A DNA stretch of 64,000 nucleotides from Histoplasma ohiense (lineage: Eukaryota; Ascomycota; Eurotiomycetes; Onygenales; Ajellomycetaceae): NCBI GenBank assembly GCA_017607445.1, contig JAEVHH010000003.1:620001-684000 (forward strand), in the 5' to 3' direction. Of the stretch, positions 23,251 through 34,861 are shown piece after piece (positions within the stretch are counted from its first letter, which is position 1; every line of letters begins with the position of its first letter). Under the pieces are notes generated by a model. It was not told the DNA's origin. It was given only the letters and a program-made list of their open reading frames with translations, and ran no database searches. A program made the translations under genes and the position numbers.

Positions 23251-24540
23251 AAAATGGATGGTCTGGGATGAATGATGAACATCTATTTGAGATTCTCATT
23301 CTATTATCTTGTAGACTGATTCTTTGAACATGCAAACAGCAGTGAAATTGGCACTGTTCAGAGCTCTTATTGTAAAATAAGAAGAGATGATGTTAGATAG
23401 TTGATATCTGAAACCTTGATCTTCTAGCTTGATGAAGAATAGAAGATTGATCATGAAATTGAAGATTCAGTGAATATAATCAACTGAGATATCTCTCTCT
23501 TCTAATTCAAAAAGAATATCATCTATCTCCTCAACTCATTCTACTTCATCATTCACAGTGATAATTTGTAAATCACTCTGAAACAACTTCAAGCACACCA
23601 ACAAGTATCTTTCACTCATCATATTGAAGCTTACACAGATGTCAAGATACCAAGGTTTGAATGTTGTAGTGAATGATGTGAATAAAGCAATTGCTGTATT
23701 AGCACTAGATTGTGAGGTGAGAAGATCTGATACTTTGATATCAGTAGATTTATCATTATTCTTATTCTTCTTCTTATTCTTTTTCTTCTTTTTAATATCT
23801 TCTGTATTGTCAGTGCTCTTGTTATCTTTATTATCCCTCCTCCATCACTCAGATGTCTTGTCAGAGTTGAGATGATAGTATATAGCTTTTGTATGCTCTG
23901 AAATTCTGCAGTGTCCACACTTTGCAGTTGCAGTGGAAGTCATGTTATTATTATCATTGATGACTGTATTGATCTTTGAAGGTTTAGAGTGTTCAGAATC
24001 CTCTGACTTGTTCATGTGATGAGTGATTTGCTTTGTGAGATCATCAATATCTAAATTGATGATTGAGCTCTGATCTGTTTCATAGAATGTATTAAAATGA
24101 GATTTGATATAGAATCTCTGATAATCTCAGAGACTGATTATAAAGAAATCATGAAGATAGTTCTCACTGCAGTCCTTCATGAATTCTCACATGTGAGCAG
24201 ACAGATAGTGATATTGATGAATGTACATCAGATAATCATTATTCTTGACATGCAGATGAATAAATTCTTTGAGAATACTAATTCTCTTCTTCTCAAGAAA
24301 CATTGTATATACTGCACTTATCTTATTTCATAGAGCTGCTGTGTTGTCAGATTGTATGAATTCCATCATTAAATGGACAGAATCTATCAAGGATTGCAAC
24401 ATTCAACAAAAGAGTAATTTTGAACATATCACTCAGTATCATTGATTAAGCAAAGATAAACTCTCAGATGATTTCTACTGATTCTTATTTAGAATATCTG
24501 CATCATCAATCATCTTCATATTCAACAATATTGCTATCTT

Positions 24541-25020
24541 TTATGTTTGATAGTTGATGTCATTGAATGTGGTAATAGACTTCATATTCAATGAGATCTG
24601 TGCTTTCTTCTGATATTCACAAGTCAGAAGATTCAGATCTTCTACTGATATAGAATTCAGAGAGAATGAAGAAGATAATTGTACACACACTGTCATCAAT
24701 TGCTCACAGAGTGTGATGAGATCTGTCACAGTCATAGTCATCATGCTGTTGAAATTTAGTGTAGACATTGATATAGAACTGAGAGTGCCATCTTCAGATT
24801 TCTCATATTCTGACATCTTATCTGTATTGTATGCTGAGTCAGAGATTGTTGTATCTTTCTCTGTCATTATATATTCTGTTTGATCATCCTCCTCTGCTTC
24901 TGAGCTGAATTCTTGCTCAACAACAGAGGAGAAGAATTGAGAAACTTTTGATTGTGAATGTAGTGTCTTCTTATGTTCTGATATGAGGGTCACAGATAAT
25001 TGAGAATCACTCATAATCAA
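24541..25020 (-). pseudogene. Copia gag N-terminal fragment
   Basis: A 159-codon frame rich in Ser, Glu and Thr begins ATGATTATGAGTGATTC on the minus strand at the upstream end of the copia element. A CCHC-like knuckle (AKCGHCRISEHTK) lies further along near 23890-23935 in another frame. Position before the knuckle and integrase makes this gag; I see no domain signature in the fragment itself. Confidence 0.5.
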
Positions 25021-25290
25021 TCTGACTTAGAGAGGTTCTGAATGAAAATAAATAAATAAGTTTTTGATTTCTTCAAGATTGTAATGAAATCTCTGCAGCA
25101 GTCTCAACAGCAATTCTGTCAATTACACCACTTTTGTAGACAAAGAGTTCTCTTTTCAGAGGAATATTGTCCAACTCATTCAATATAATGTCAGTCACAG
25201 TGTATTCTAATTAAAATGTCTTGTTTTATTTAAAAATCTGCTATTCAGGTCATAATCTGTGGGATGGTTAATCTTCTCATTGTGCGATCG

Positions 25291-25718
25291 CTAGCTAACT
25301 ATATAGGGGTAATCACGTGCGGTGGAGGGCCGCCTGGGCAACTAGTGCCCAACACAGACGTCCAATAGTCAAAGGATTCAATCACAACATTATTCTCACG
25401 ACTATTTTGTCAGATACGACGGTGGGGCTGGGTCATCAAACTCGAGGACTGGCTATCCCCGGTAAGATTGTTCAGCGGCTTTTGGTGCCATCAAGACCTC
25501 CATTACGAGTTCAATGTTTAATCTTGTTTACAGGATCAAAATAAGTGGATGGTTGCGCAGTCTGCCTTTGTATTAGGGCATGCCACGAGGAATCTATTAT
25601 CTGTCGTCTCTACCAGATTGGTGTTGGTGGTTGGATGACAATCGGCGCTGCGTCCACGTGTGAAATATTGTTAAACAAACTACAGCAGTAAGGCTTGGTT
25701 CAAGCCCATGTCCAAACC
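25291..25718. other. Boundary between AT-rich repeats and gene-rich DNA; carboxylesterase upstream region
   Basis: CpG dinucleotides and normal base composition return abruptly near 25285 (GTGCGATCGCTAGC). I see no gene here. The stretch presumably holds the carboxylesterase promoter and 5' leader, though no specific element could be identified. Confidence 0.6.
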
Positions 25719-27786
25719 ATGCCGCTGATCAAGCGCGCCATTTGGCTTGTATCCGTGCCTATTATCTTTCTGCTAGCATTGCTCGCGCTACGGCTGTCCG
25801 TGTTGAATACTTACCTCGATGTTGAAGATTTGTGCTACCGTTGGTTCCCTTTTATCTCATGGCAAGTCATCCTCCCATCATGGGCTCGTGTAGCGGTTGT
25901 TCTAGGGGGCACGGAGACGCCAGCTGTGACTCTTCGCCAAGGCACTGTAGTTGGGAAGGTTCTCAGAGACAATCTACCAAAGCCCGTTGAGGCGTTTCTT
26001 GGAATCCCATATGCGCTGCCACCGACGAACGAAAGGAGATTCAGTCCTCCAGTGCCCGTCCATGCGTCTAATGATGCAATCGATGCCACAAGCTATGGCA
26101 AAAGGTAACGCTAGAAATTTAACTAAACCTTTTCTTTCGGGCCTCTAAAGTCAATAGACGTCAGTTCTAATCGATAGAATAGATGTGCATCACCTCCGCT
26201 TTTGTTTTATGGATGGTCTGAAGATTGTCTGACCGTGAATATATTCCGCCCTCGGATGCAAAATAAGACGAACAAATTACCAGTAGCAATATATTTCCAC
26301 GGTGGCGCTTTTAATCTTGGCAATGGTGTGTTCATCTACTTGTCCATCTGTTCAAGTTTTACACTGAAGTGAGAGCTTATCCTACGATAGGAGGAAGTCA
26401 CAACTCCGCCTCGATGATGGCGTGGTCCGAAAAGCCATATATTGCGGTGAACTTCAATTACAGGTAAGGCTGCAGAATATTCGTTTGTGTGGTTTTTCAT
26501 GCGCTGACCAGTTTCACAGACTTGGTGCATTTGGCTTCCTATCATCGAAAGTTGCAGCCAAGGGAAATGCACTTAACGTAGGTCTACGTGACCAAAACCT
26601 CTTATTGAGATGGGTGCATGAAAACATTGAAGCTTTCGGTGGCAATCCAGACGACATCGCCCTGTTTGGACTATCAGCTGGAGCACATTCAGTATGAACT
26701 ATCAGATCAGCAACGTCTTGTAAGAACATCCACTAACATCGTCAGATCGGTCACCATGTCATGCATTATGAGGAAGGAATGCCGTCACTTTTTCGCCGAG
26801 TCATTATGGAATCTGGAGCAGCAACCTCTCGTGCCGTTTACCCCTATAACCACAGTCTCCACGAGCTTCAATTTACAGAATTTCTCTTTGAAGCTGGCTG
26901 CTCTGGTTTGGAGGAAGATGGAATCATGTCGTGCCTACGAAGCAAACCGGCACTAACCATTGCTTTGGCCTCATCCAAGATCTTCTCCCGCTACGAGTCT
27001 TCAGATCGCTGGGCGTTCCAGCCAGTCATCGACGGCGATATCATCAAACAAGCTCCTGTCAAAGCCTGGGAAGCTGGTAACTGGAACAAAGTCTCAATCC
27101 TCACCGGCTTCAACACGAATGAAGGTACCTCCTTTGTATCCTCAGAGATGTCCGAGTCAGAGGAATTCATCAACTTTTTCCGCTTGCTCATTCCAGCCAT
27201 GTCTGAAAAGGACCTCGAGAAGCTTGACCAATTATACCCGGATCCGCTAAAGTACCCATCCTCTCCCTATGTGGAGACCCGAAACATAAGAGTAGGCGCT
27301 CAGTTCAAGCGTGTCGAGGCCGCTTACGGCAATTTCGCTTATATATGCCCTGTTCGGCAAACTGTCCACCACGCATCGGCGGGACAGCAAGCGCCGGTAT
27401 ATTTGTACCACTGGGCTCTAAATAAAACCGTGAAGGGTGGTGCAAGCCATGCGGACCAGACCGAATACGAAACGTATAGCCGCGGCGTGCGGCAGATTTC
27501 CGCTGCCCAAGAAGAAATCGCTGGGACATTGCATGCATATTTCACGTCCTTTCTTACCACTGGTGATCCTAATGCTGTCCCCGGAAGATTTCCGGATAGA
27601 CCCGAGTGGAAGGCGTTTGGTGGTAGGTGGTGGAAGAAAAATAGGACTCTTATGCTATTTGGTGAAGGGAATGATGAGCGAGCCGGAGGCGGTGGGATTG
27701 GGATTCCAGCACAAATAGCAAATGATGTGTGGAGTCAGGATGAGTGCGAGTTTTGGTCGAATAGGAGTATTTTGACGGAATCTTGA
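25719..27786 (+). CDS. Type-B carboxylesterase with N-terminal membrane anchor
   Basis: Five exons (25719-26104, 26183-26325, 26391-26463, 26520-26691, 26746-27786) give 604 residues. The protein hydrolyses carboxylic esters and belongs to the alpha/beta-hydrolase fold family that includes cholinesterases. A hydrophobic segment at residues 8-28 behind a Lys/Arg start looks like a signal anchor, so it should face the secretory lumen or outside. Visible signatures are SEDCLTVNIFRP, the oxyanion-hole HGG (FHGGAF), the nucleophile in GLSAG (Ser253; Glu is more usual in place of Leu), the likely acid Glu384 (NTNEG) and the likely His493 (GGASHAD). The start chosen is the first ATG in frame; an upstream in-frame TTG at 25695 is ignored. 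It is the first host gene beside the transposon block. The substrate cannot be told. Confidence 0.9.
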
Positions 27787-28030
27787 TACTCTGCACTACG
27801 ATCATCGGGAGGCTAGTGTAGGTATGGACAGGAGGTTTTCGGATTTATTCACCAATATTTTTTCGGGGCATACGAACATCTACTGCAATATATATCTACA
27901 TATCTATCTATCGACAACATATTATATTCCCTTCATTCCGCGGTCACACTCAAAAGAAGTCTAAATACTCAATCCAATCAATCATATCAAAACCAAAGCG
28001 ATAGGAAAATCCAACATTTTAACAACCAAT

Positions 28031-29476
28031 TTATCCCCTTGACAAAGCGCCTGCTTGTGCCTGCACTTCAACCCACTTATCCTTCCCCATCAATAGCGTG
28101 CTAAGGACTGCCGCACTACCAACAGTCACGTCGTCAACATTCAGCCACCCCAGAGCTTGCACAGGAATTAAAATGTCACATCCAAGGATTACAAGTTCTG
28201 TCAACAGGCGGGCGGTGTTCATATTCGCATTGCTACCTGCAACAGTCTCATCGCTCGCTCCGGCAAATGATTTCTTATTCCCCACTTTGGAATCACCCTT
28301 TTCGTCTTCCTGTTTGACATTGACGGGCTTCGCCTCTTGACCTTCGGGCGAAGAGGGTGGCACTAATAATTGCCATAAAATCCTCACGCTGGCAAAAACC
28401 ATCGAATAGAACCAGAATATGTAGCTTTCGAGAAGGACCTGTTCAGCCCATTGAGTTGGATGAATGTTTAGGGCATCGAGCTGGGGACCAGTTTTTGGTT
28501 AGTCGGTAAAATTGGGACTTGTTCAATCGTTGTTATAATGATATCATTGCCCTCGATTACTAGCCAGATGATGTAGAATGAAACAAAGTCCTTGTCAAAG
28601 CAGAATTAAGGGATATTCTATCATGAGAAGATTTGCGTGATGTTGTCGACTCACAATCGTAAAAGCCTCCAGGAGTAGGTAGCCACCCAAACAGCTCCAT
28701 TCTCCTACCGCCATGGTCCGCACCACGTATCCCCTACTAGACGCTGGGTCTTGTGCGGAGAGAATCGCCCACGCCCGCTCAAAGCAGTCGATAAATTGAA
28801 AGTAGCGGAAGTATCGGCGACCTGAAAAGGGGTGGGAAGAAAATAATCAATATGAGTCACGAATTCTCTTGTCTTTGATTCCATGCGCTTCTTGAATGAG
28901 CAATGCATATCATATCGTTATATGAATATTAGTATGATGAAAAGGCCCGGATATGCAACCAGAAGCAAGAATGCCCTCCCCAAGGTTGGGAGAATTTCAG
29001 ACGAACAAGGAAATTCAAATGTCAATTTATACACTTGGTAGCGCACACAGAAAGAGGATATAGAGGCTTCTGCCCCTATAGAAGGTCGTATGGACACATT
29101 CTTCCGACATCGTGATCGCAGACGAACAACAACTATTCGGATATTATCGAATATCCGCAGCTTCAGACCCTGGGCAAAATAATTCGAACGAGAGACAAGA
29201 TATGAAAGAGACTCGTTTTTGTTTTTTGTTTTTGTTTTGTTTTTTCAAATATATATCTATATATATAAAATGAAAAAGAGAAATTGGATGGAACATACTC
29301 AGTGCCAAAAGAGTCCAAGCCTTCGTCCATGGTTCTGCCTCGGCTGCTGACGCCACTGAAGCTGAGATGACCTGGCATATTGACTGGATCAGACGCAAGA
29401 CATTCTCCAGCCCGACGCTGGAGTTTGTGTAGTTCGTGAATTGCTTGAGGAGGGATTGTGGGTGGCGATTTGGCAT
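28031..29476 (-). CDS. Pex11-family peroxisome proliferation protein
   Basis: Three exons (29299-29476, 28655-28821, 28031-28480) give 264 residues. Pex11 proteins sit in the peroxisomal membrane, bend it and promote peroxisome division. The N-terminal part (LLKQFTNYTNSSVGLENVLRLIQ) and RRYFRYFQFIDCFERAW after the first junction follow the Pex11 pattern of an amphipathic helix and basic-aromatic stretch. The C-terminus has a hydrophobic hairpin (LLTELVILGCDILIPVQAL, then VGSAAVLSTLLMG). A charged linker rich in Lys/Glu around residues 170-195 separates them. Fungi have several Pex11 paralogues; the sequence looks nearest the divergent Pex11C type, but that is an impression. It converges with the carboxylesterase (244 bp apart). 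Confidence 0.78.
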
Positions 29477-29971
29477 GCTTCAAGGTTGGGGCTCGTGTAA
29501 TGATAATTCTATGATAGGGATAAGATTCACGTGGCGACAGCGAAGAGTGTGGAATCTATCCAAAGGAGTAAGAATACTAAGTTATATATAATTTTGTGTG
29601 CGAGGTTTGGGTGGTTCCGTTATTGACGCTGGATACGCTAACTAACAAATGCCCGTCGGCGCACTTTTTACTCCGCACTCTCAGTATTTGTCCCGGCAGC
29701 ATTTCGGACTTTGTGATAGGGCAATTGCGGGGACCACCTGCAGGTTGGAGAAGGAATTACGCACGCTGCTCGGGTCAGCTCTATACACAAGCGGAGCGGT
29801 TGCTTAAATAGAGCATTTACCTTGAAAAGGCGTGCTGGACGGCAATGGATAAATCGAATGATATCGTTACGCTATCTCCCTTAACTAAATCAAATATTTC
29901 TATTTACTCAAGAAAAGCGAGAAAGAAAGACAAAGCTTCCCACACGCCACCGGTCCCTCTCTTGACTTTCT
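29477..29971. other. Intergenic: Pex11 upstream region and 3' end of capping protein gene
   Basis: Nothing coding is supported here. It lies between two minus-strand genes and must hold the Pex11 promoter and the capping protein gene's terminator. I see no recognisable motif. Confidence 0.5.
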
Positions 29972-31443
29972 CTACCGACCCTTCCCACCTGAAATATCTT
30001 GCCCGAGTCTATACCCGCCCACTTTCTCCCACTCTACCTTTTGCCGCGTAATAGGTAATTGCCTGCGGAGGCCCTTAAACGCCCCTTCCGATAATCTGCT
30101 AAAAGCGTCACTGAGTTCGAGCTGCTGAGCCCGTTCCGCCGCAGCGATGCGTTTGATAACCGTATCCGCGGAAGAATTGACAGGGAGGGATATCGAGATG
30201 GGTTTTGTGGTGTTTAGCGATACATTGCCATCTTCGTAGTAATGGACGTTAATGTGGATAGTGCCGGTTATTGTGTCTGTGGAGGGGGCGGGGACTGTGT
30301 AAATGGCTCGGTATCGGCCGTTCCTGTGTGTAATGATTCCCTGGTCAACTTTTGTTTTGATAACATTAAGATGTCGTATAACTGCTGACAAAACAGAATC
30401 CATCCGTGCGCAGGATGTAGATAGAAGAACGACATACCAGAAATTATTTGGAGAATATTTGTTCGCGACTAATAGGATAGCAACGCTAGAGTCATCGTCC
30501 GTTGGATATACACCGTACGAGCAACTTGGGTAATGCTCTCGAGCATGTGCTGAGAGCGATTTCAGGAGCGATTTACTTCACAATCGTCAAAATAAATAAC
30601 CTCCAGACGAAATGAGAAGGGCGAGAATTACATACATCAAATCGGAATGCCGCGACTCCAGAACATATGATTGTGGCGACGAGGCAGTCTACTCATCCAC
30701 ATGATTGACATCGTCAGCCAAAGACAAACATTTACGGAACTCGCAGCCCCGCGCGCCAGCATAAGGTATATAAGTAAGGGACATATACGAACCTGAGTGA
30801 CGTGATCAAATTGAAACGATGTCTGGGTCTGTACATCGTAGTATCGATTGCTATCAAGCTTATTATATGAACTAACGATAACCTAAAAGCTCACGGGAAT
30901 CGTCAATAATCCCGACGAATATAAAGGACAACCCTTGAAAGTTGATGGATTCCAATTCCGTAGCTAAACGATTGAGAGTGCATATACCTCTTCACTGCCT
31001 CCAGGCAGCTTCACAGTAGCTAGTTGTTCCTCATTGTATTTCTCGAAAGCAGGCGCAAGCGAAGAAATGAGCGCCGGTCCCTCTGGGGTCAATGCTTTTA
31101 TATCTGCGATTTTCCAATGGAATTATGATACGATCAGCTATCTGGAAACCGGAGAAAACGAAGAGGGCGATTTTTAGGAAGCATATATATAGTATAAGCG
31201 TGAGGCGAGAAGCAGATTTGTGGGGTGCGGTGGAAGGGGGAAAGGCGGGGTGGGGTATATTGGAGATTGTTTGATATGCTAGGTACCTGCGACAACGTCC
31301 GAGAGCTATCCATCACGAAATTAGAATATTTGACACGTAAGATGGAGGTAATTCAGTAATACATAAAGAGAATTGATTATTCATACCTCTCCTGGTGGAG
31401 CACCTCGAATAAATGAAGATGCAATCTCGAGGTTCGACGGCAT
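29972..31443 (-). CDS. CAP1: F-actin capping protein subunit alpha
   Basis: Seven exons (31387-31443, 31287-31305, 30988-31103, 30793-30882, 30636-30688, 30438-30575, 29972-30323) give 274 residues, matching the family's usual 265-286. With the beta subunit this protein caps barbed ends of actin filaments and limits their growth, mainly at cortical patches. The start (MPSNLEIASSFIRGAPPGE) and the C-terminal signature (GTIHINVHYYEDGNVSLNT, then FKGLRRQLPITRQKVEW) are diagnostic, as is YSPNNFWNGRYR. Exon 2 is only 19 nt long (LSDVVA plus one base). The long intron between exons 6 and 7 carries an open frame that is not part of the protein. No missing parts are seen. Confidence 0.95.
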
Positions 31444-32074
31444 GATGAAGCGACAGCGCAAGGGAGCGAGGTATAACGAGTGCAGATGCAAAGCGAAGTA
31501 GTAATGTGGTGTAAAATATCAAGGAGTAATTGGTTGTAATGAGATGAGCAACTCTCTAGTTTTAAAGGAGGAAAGATATATACTAGCTATTGCGAGTAAT
31601 AATCATGGAACTCCCCGCCCGTTTTCTGTCCAGGTGCTGGATGGCGAAACGCTAACGAACGCAGCCGCTATGACATAAGCGCGATAGCCGCAGCCTCCGC
31701 CAAATTACGAGTTTTGATAACCTTTTGCATGAAAATATATATGTATATATAGTGAAGAGCGGCAGTATATTCTAAAGAAATCAATTTAACAAGAGTATGG
31801 TGGAGCCTTCTGTCCGCGTTGTGTGATAAAAAGAAAAAGGAGGAAATCATTTGTCTTGACAGGTAAAGGATACGAAGCACAATCGGAAGAAACCCAGAAG
31901 CTAAATATGTTGAACAAGAGGAATGCTGCATAATGGAAAGTAGGCCACAAGAAAGAAAAATATCCCGAGTGCGCCTCCGCTAAATACTCATATGAAGTAA
32001 ATAAAAGAAAATGAGATGAATAGAGAATCGTAACGACACAGAAGAATAGAATCTCAACACCGGGAGACCGCAGA
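31444..32074. other. Intergenic: capping protein upstream region
   Basis: No supported gene. Small frames here lack family features. The stretch is presumably the CAP1 promoter plus the 3' end of the next minus-strand gene. A short ATATATATGTATATATAG run sits at about 31734-31751. Confidence 0.5.
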
Positions 32075-34217
32075 TCAATCAATACTCATATTCATCAATC
32101 CATCATTTGTCTCTTTCATCCCCTGCATCCCAACCCTCTTCATAGTACTACCCTCCGTCACCCTCCCAGTCTTTCCAGTTGTCGGTGTTGATGTCGAAGT
32201 CAGGGGATTTTTCGACTGCAGCTGCGTCTGAGCATCACCTTCTGCTCGACTGCTAAGTTCCTTGCTAAGTTTCTTGCTCAAATACGAAGCAGAAGATCCC
32301 GATGAGGAAGGCTGAGAGGCCGCGACGGGGCAATTCTGCACATACATCCCTGGCGAAACTGCCCGCCGCTTGAACGCGTTCATATCGATCATCTCATCGT
32401 GTCTACGTTTTTTGTTTGTGCGGGACGCTTCCGCTTCGATGCGCGAAGGGCCGGCAATGGCGGAAGGTTGCGGGGCGTTGTTACTGGTGTGTTGGTTTGC
32501 CAAGACGCCCGGGGATGCGGATGGGGGTGTCCGCATCGTTGTATCGGAGGTAGAGGTGGAAGTGAAGGGGCCAGTGGGTTGGGTTGTCGGCGGAGGTGGA
32601 GTTTGATATCGGTTATTAAAGGCACTTAAACGGCCTATACCACTGGATGGATGGCTGGTGAAAATGCTTGATGACGACCCTTCCCCTGTGAGCCGGGTGG
32701 TGACAATGTCCCTTGCATCATTGGGATTAATGGAATCCGACGAGTCTAGAGGGGATGTTAAGGAAGGTGAGAGCGGGGGTAATTCACCGCCTTCGCTCTC
32801 GCGAACCTGCCGAATGACTTCAGCCTCCCGCTGACACTCGAAATCAATCGGGGCTACTTCTTCAAGCAGTGCCGCCCGGATCCGGGCGAAGTTCTTCGTT
32901 TTAGGCTTTTTCATAACGCATTAGCAGATCAAATCCTCCAAGAGTAGTAGCATGGCGCAACTGTACCAGTAAATTTCCTCTCCTCGTTACAGGACGTCGA
33001 ATTACACCGTGAGGCCCGCTTTCGATATTTGTTGTCCCCGGTAAGGGAGCGCTGCTGGACGGGCTATCAAACCGAGCTAGTCGATTATCATCATCGCTCA
33101 TGTCTGACAAATGAAGGTCACTAGTGCCTAGACTTAGGCTTTCCCGCCGTGATTTGACTTCGCTCATGGACATTTCTCTGGGGAAATAGCCAGTGGCGGC
33201 GCTCTCGATACTTTTAAAAACGGGTGGTGATATGGGTCCAGGGCTAGGTTTCGAGCTATTACCGCTGGTGCTACTTGAGCTGTGTCTACTCCTAGCACCA
33301 CGGAGTCGGGCACGTTGAAAACTCATGAGGCTGGCTTTAGCAGCAGAAAGCCCACTCATCCAATCACCACCGGGGCTTTGAGCTGTGCTTGGAGAAAACG
33401 GTGTCGAGAACGCATTTCCAGGTCGAGAAAGATGTGGGGTCATTAGGATCGGATCTTCCCTATCGATTATATGCATGGAGTCGTCCTCATCCCCGTCGCT
33501 ACTACTAGTGGTATCGGATTCGAACATGTTGACACTGCTCACGGAGCTGGATATCACAGCTCGATCACTGTTACCAATGGATTGCCAGGTGCTGCCCCCG
33601 GGCATGCCCGGAGAACCCATTCCCGCCGAGTTGGTATTACTCCGGCGATTGGGTATAGCTACTCCACGACCAAGAACGACCGGGGAGGAGTCTGGTGACG
33701 ATTCAGCCAGGGTAGAATGATGTAAATTCGTGCATGCGCGTGAGAAGTCCAATCCCCTGGATCGCCGCGGTAATACTGAGGCGGGTGAGCCATATATGTG
33801 CGAAGAATCCAGCTTCGGGGAGAGAGGGACTCGATTCCCTGCTGCGATAGGGCTACCAAACATTCTCGAGGGCATTTGCAGTGATAGTCCATGTGTAAGG
33901 CGATCGGGTCTGTGGGGTGTTGCAGGAGCTGCGGTAACCGCTATATCATCTTTAGTTCGTTGGATGCTCGAAGGGTTCGGTGAGACGGAGGAGGGGGTTC
34001 TTGAAGATGCCTCAGAAAGAGAGCGGGCTTTCGTTGGGGACAGACTTGCAGCTGGAGTCTCAGGTCCTGTTGTCTCCTTCAATCCGGTCATCTTCTGTTG
34101 GAGCTGCTTCGTCAATTGGCTTCCAGACAGGGTGCCGGAAGAGTCCGTTAATTCCCCAGTTTGTGCATTAGAGGACATGGCGGTAACTTTGAGGAGAGAC
34201 TCCGGGGCCGCATTCAA
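32075..34217 (-). CDS. Ser/Pro-rich protein of unknown function
   Basis: Two exons (32967-34217, 32905-32075) give 693 residues. They join in phase across a 61-nt intron (donor GTACAG, branch GCTAAT). The joint places RRGNLL directly before PKTKNFARIRAALLEEVAP, a smooth basic stretch that supports the model. The protein is mostly low complexity (Ser, Pro, Thr) and probably unfolded. Conserved-looking islands are RGLDFSRACTNLHHSTL (around residue 155) and the block after the intron, FARIRAALLEEVAPIDFECQREAEVIRQVRE, which may form a helix. Many S/T-P sites suggest phosphorylation. An internal Met 14 codons later (MSSNAQTG) could be the true start. I have the impression that similar proteins occur widely in filamentous ascomycetes, but I cannot assign a function. 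Confidence 0.75.
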
Positions 34218-34861
34218 AAACGATGAATTAAAATGATATACAGCACCGGGGGTAGAGCCGCGGTGTTAGGGTGGTGTCTCGTGAAGTTATGTCGTCCCAA
34301 CGCCAGCGTAAAGGACCATATGTGGTTTTAAGGCTCGATGGGAGAGGCCATGGCTAACATATATAAACGCGGGCGTGGAGAGCCAACGTCAAGTTTGGCA
34401 TCATTGTGATGATCCGTGGATGTCATTGGTGGGGTGTTTGGTCTCCACGTGGCTTGGCAAACCAACCTTATGGCTTCCAAGGTTGACGAAACCAGAGTCA
34501 CGTGGGGTGATCTGCCAGACTCGGCCGTCAACGGCTTCGGGGGTGGTAGCCTAACCTTGGCGGTTGATCAACCACTTTAGGCGTCCCCGTAGTTAAAGCG
34601 CTTAACTAGAGCGCCTGGAATTGCAGTGGGTAGGATTTCATACACTATCAAACACTGTGCGATCTCAGGCATCCGTATCTCATCTCATCAATCTTTGAGA
34701 CCCAGCCTCAGAGCCCCGCCCTCGTGTTCCAACTCCAGATCATGGATGTAAAAATTCCGTTGACCGTCGCAGAAATGTAGTTTGTGTACTAGCATCTACC
34801 ATCGCCCACCGATCACCACCTGTTATACAGCCCAAAGCATACTTACATCTCTCTCGCGACT
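34218..34861. other. Divergent promoter region
   Basis: This lies between the starts of the Ser/Pro-rich gene (minus) and the elongase-like gene (plus) and should carry both promoters. Local CACGTGG words occur near 34448 and 34499; whether they are bound by a bHLH factor is unknown. Confidence 0.5.

Larger units (their letters stand above)
21624..25290 (-). mobile_element. Ty1/copia element, 5' part (continues left of the window)
   Basis: On the minus strand from about 25020 leftwards lie gag, a zinc knuckle, a GAG-pre-integrase domain, integrase and the start of RT. At 21624 the sequence reads GWILHQINIVMIYLH...IYMQ, the start of the copia RT core, and it resumes at bases 13-1 on the other side of the gypsy insertion. 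The rest of RT and RNase H must lie left of the window. The 5' LTR should fall between about 25030 and 25290, but I could not fix its ends, since the partner LTR is outside the window. Many stops show that the element is dead. Confidence 0.75.

Noticed and set aside
23624..23875. 83-codon plus-strand frame with many Leu/Phe, membrane-like
   Set aside because: It is the complement of a Lys/Arg-rich stretch of copia gag; the hydrophobic run is an artefact of the antisense of AAG/AGA codons.
30303..30533. Plus-strand 76-codon frame in CAP1
   Set aside because: Lies across exon 6 and intron 6 of CAP1 on the other strand; the CAP1 model explains the conservation.
32370..32629. Gly/Val-rich plus-strand frames opposite the Ser/Pro-rich gene
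   Set aside because: Shadows of the Pro/Thr-rich coding strand; no start context or splice support.
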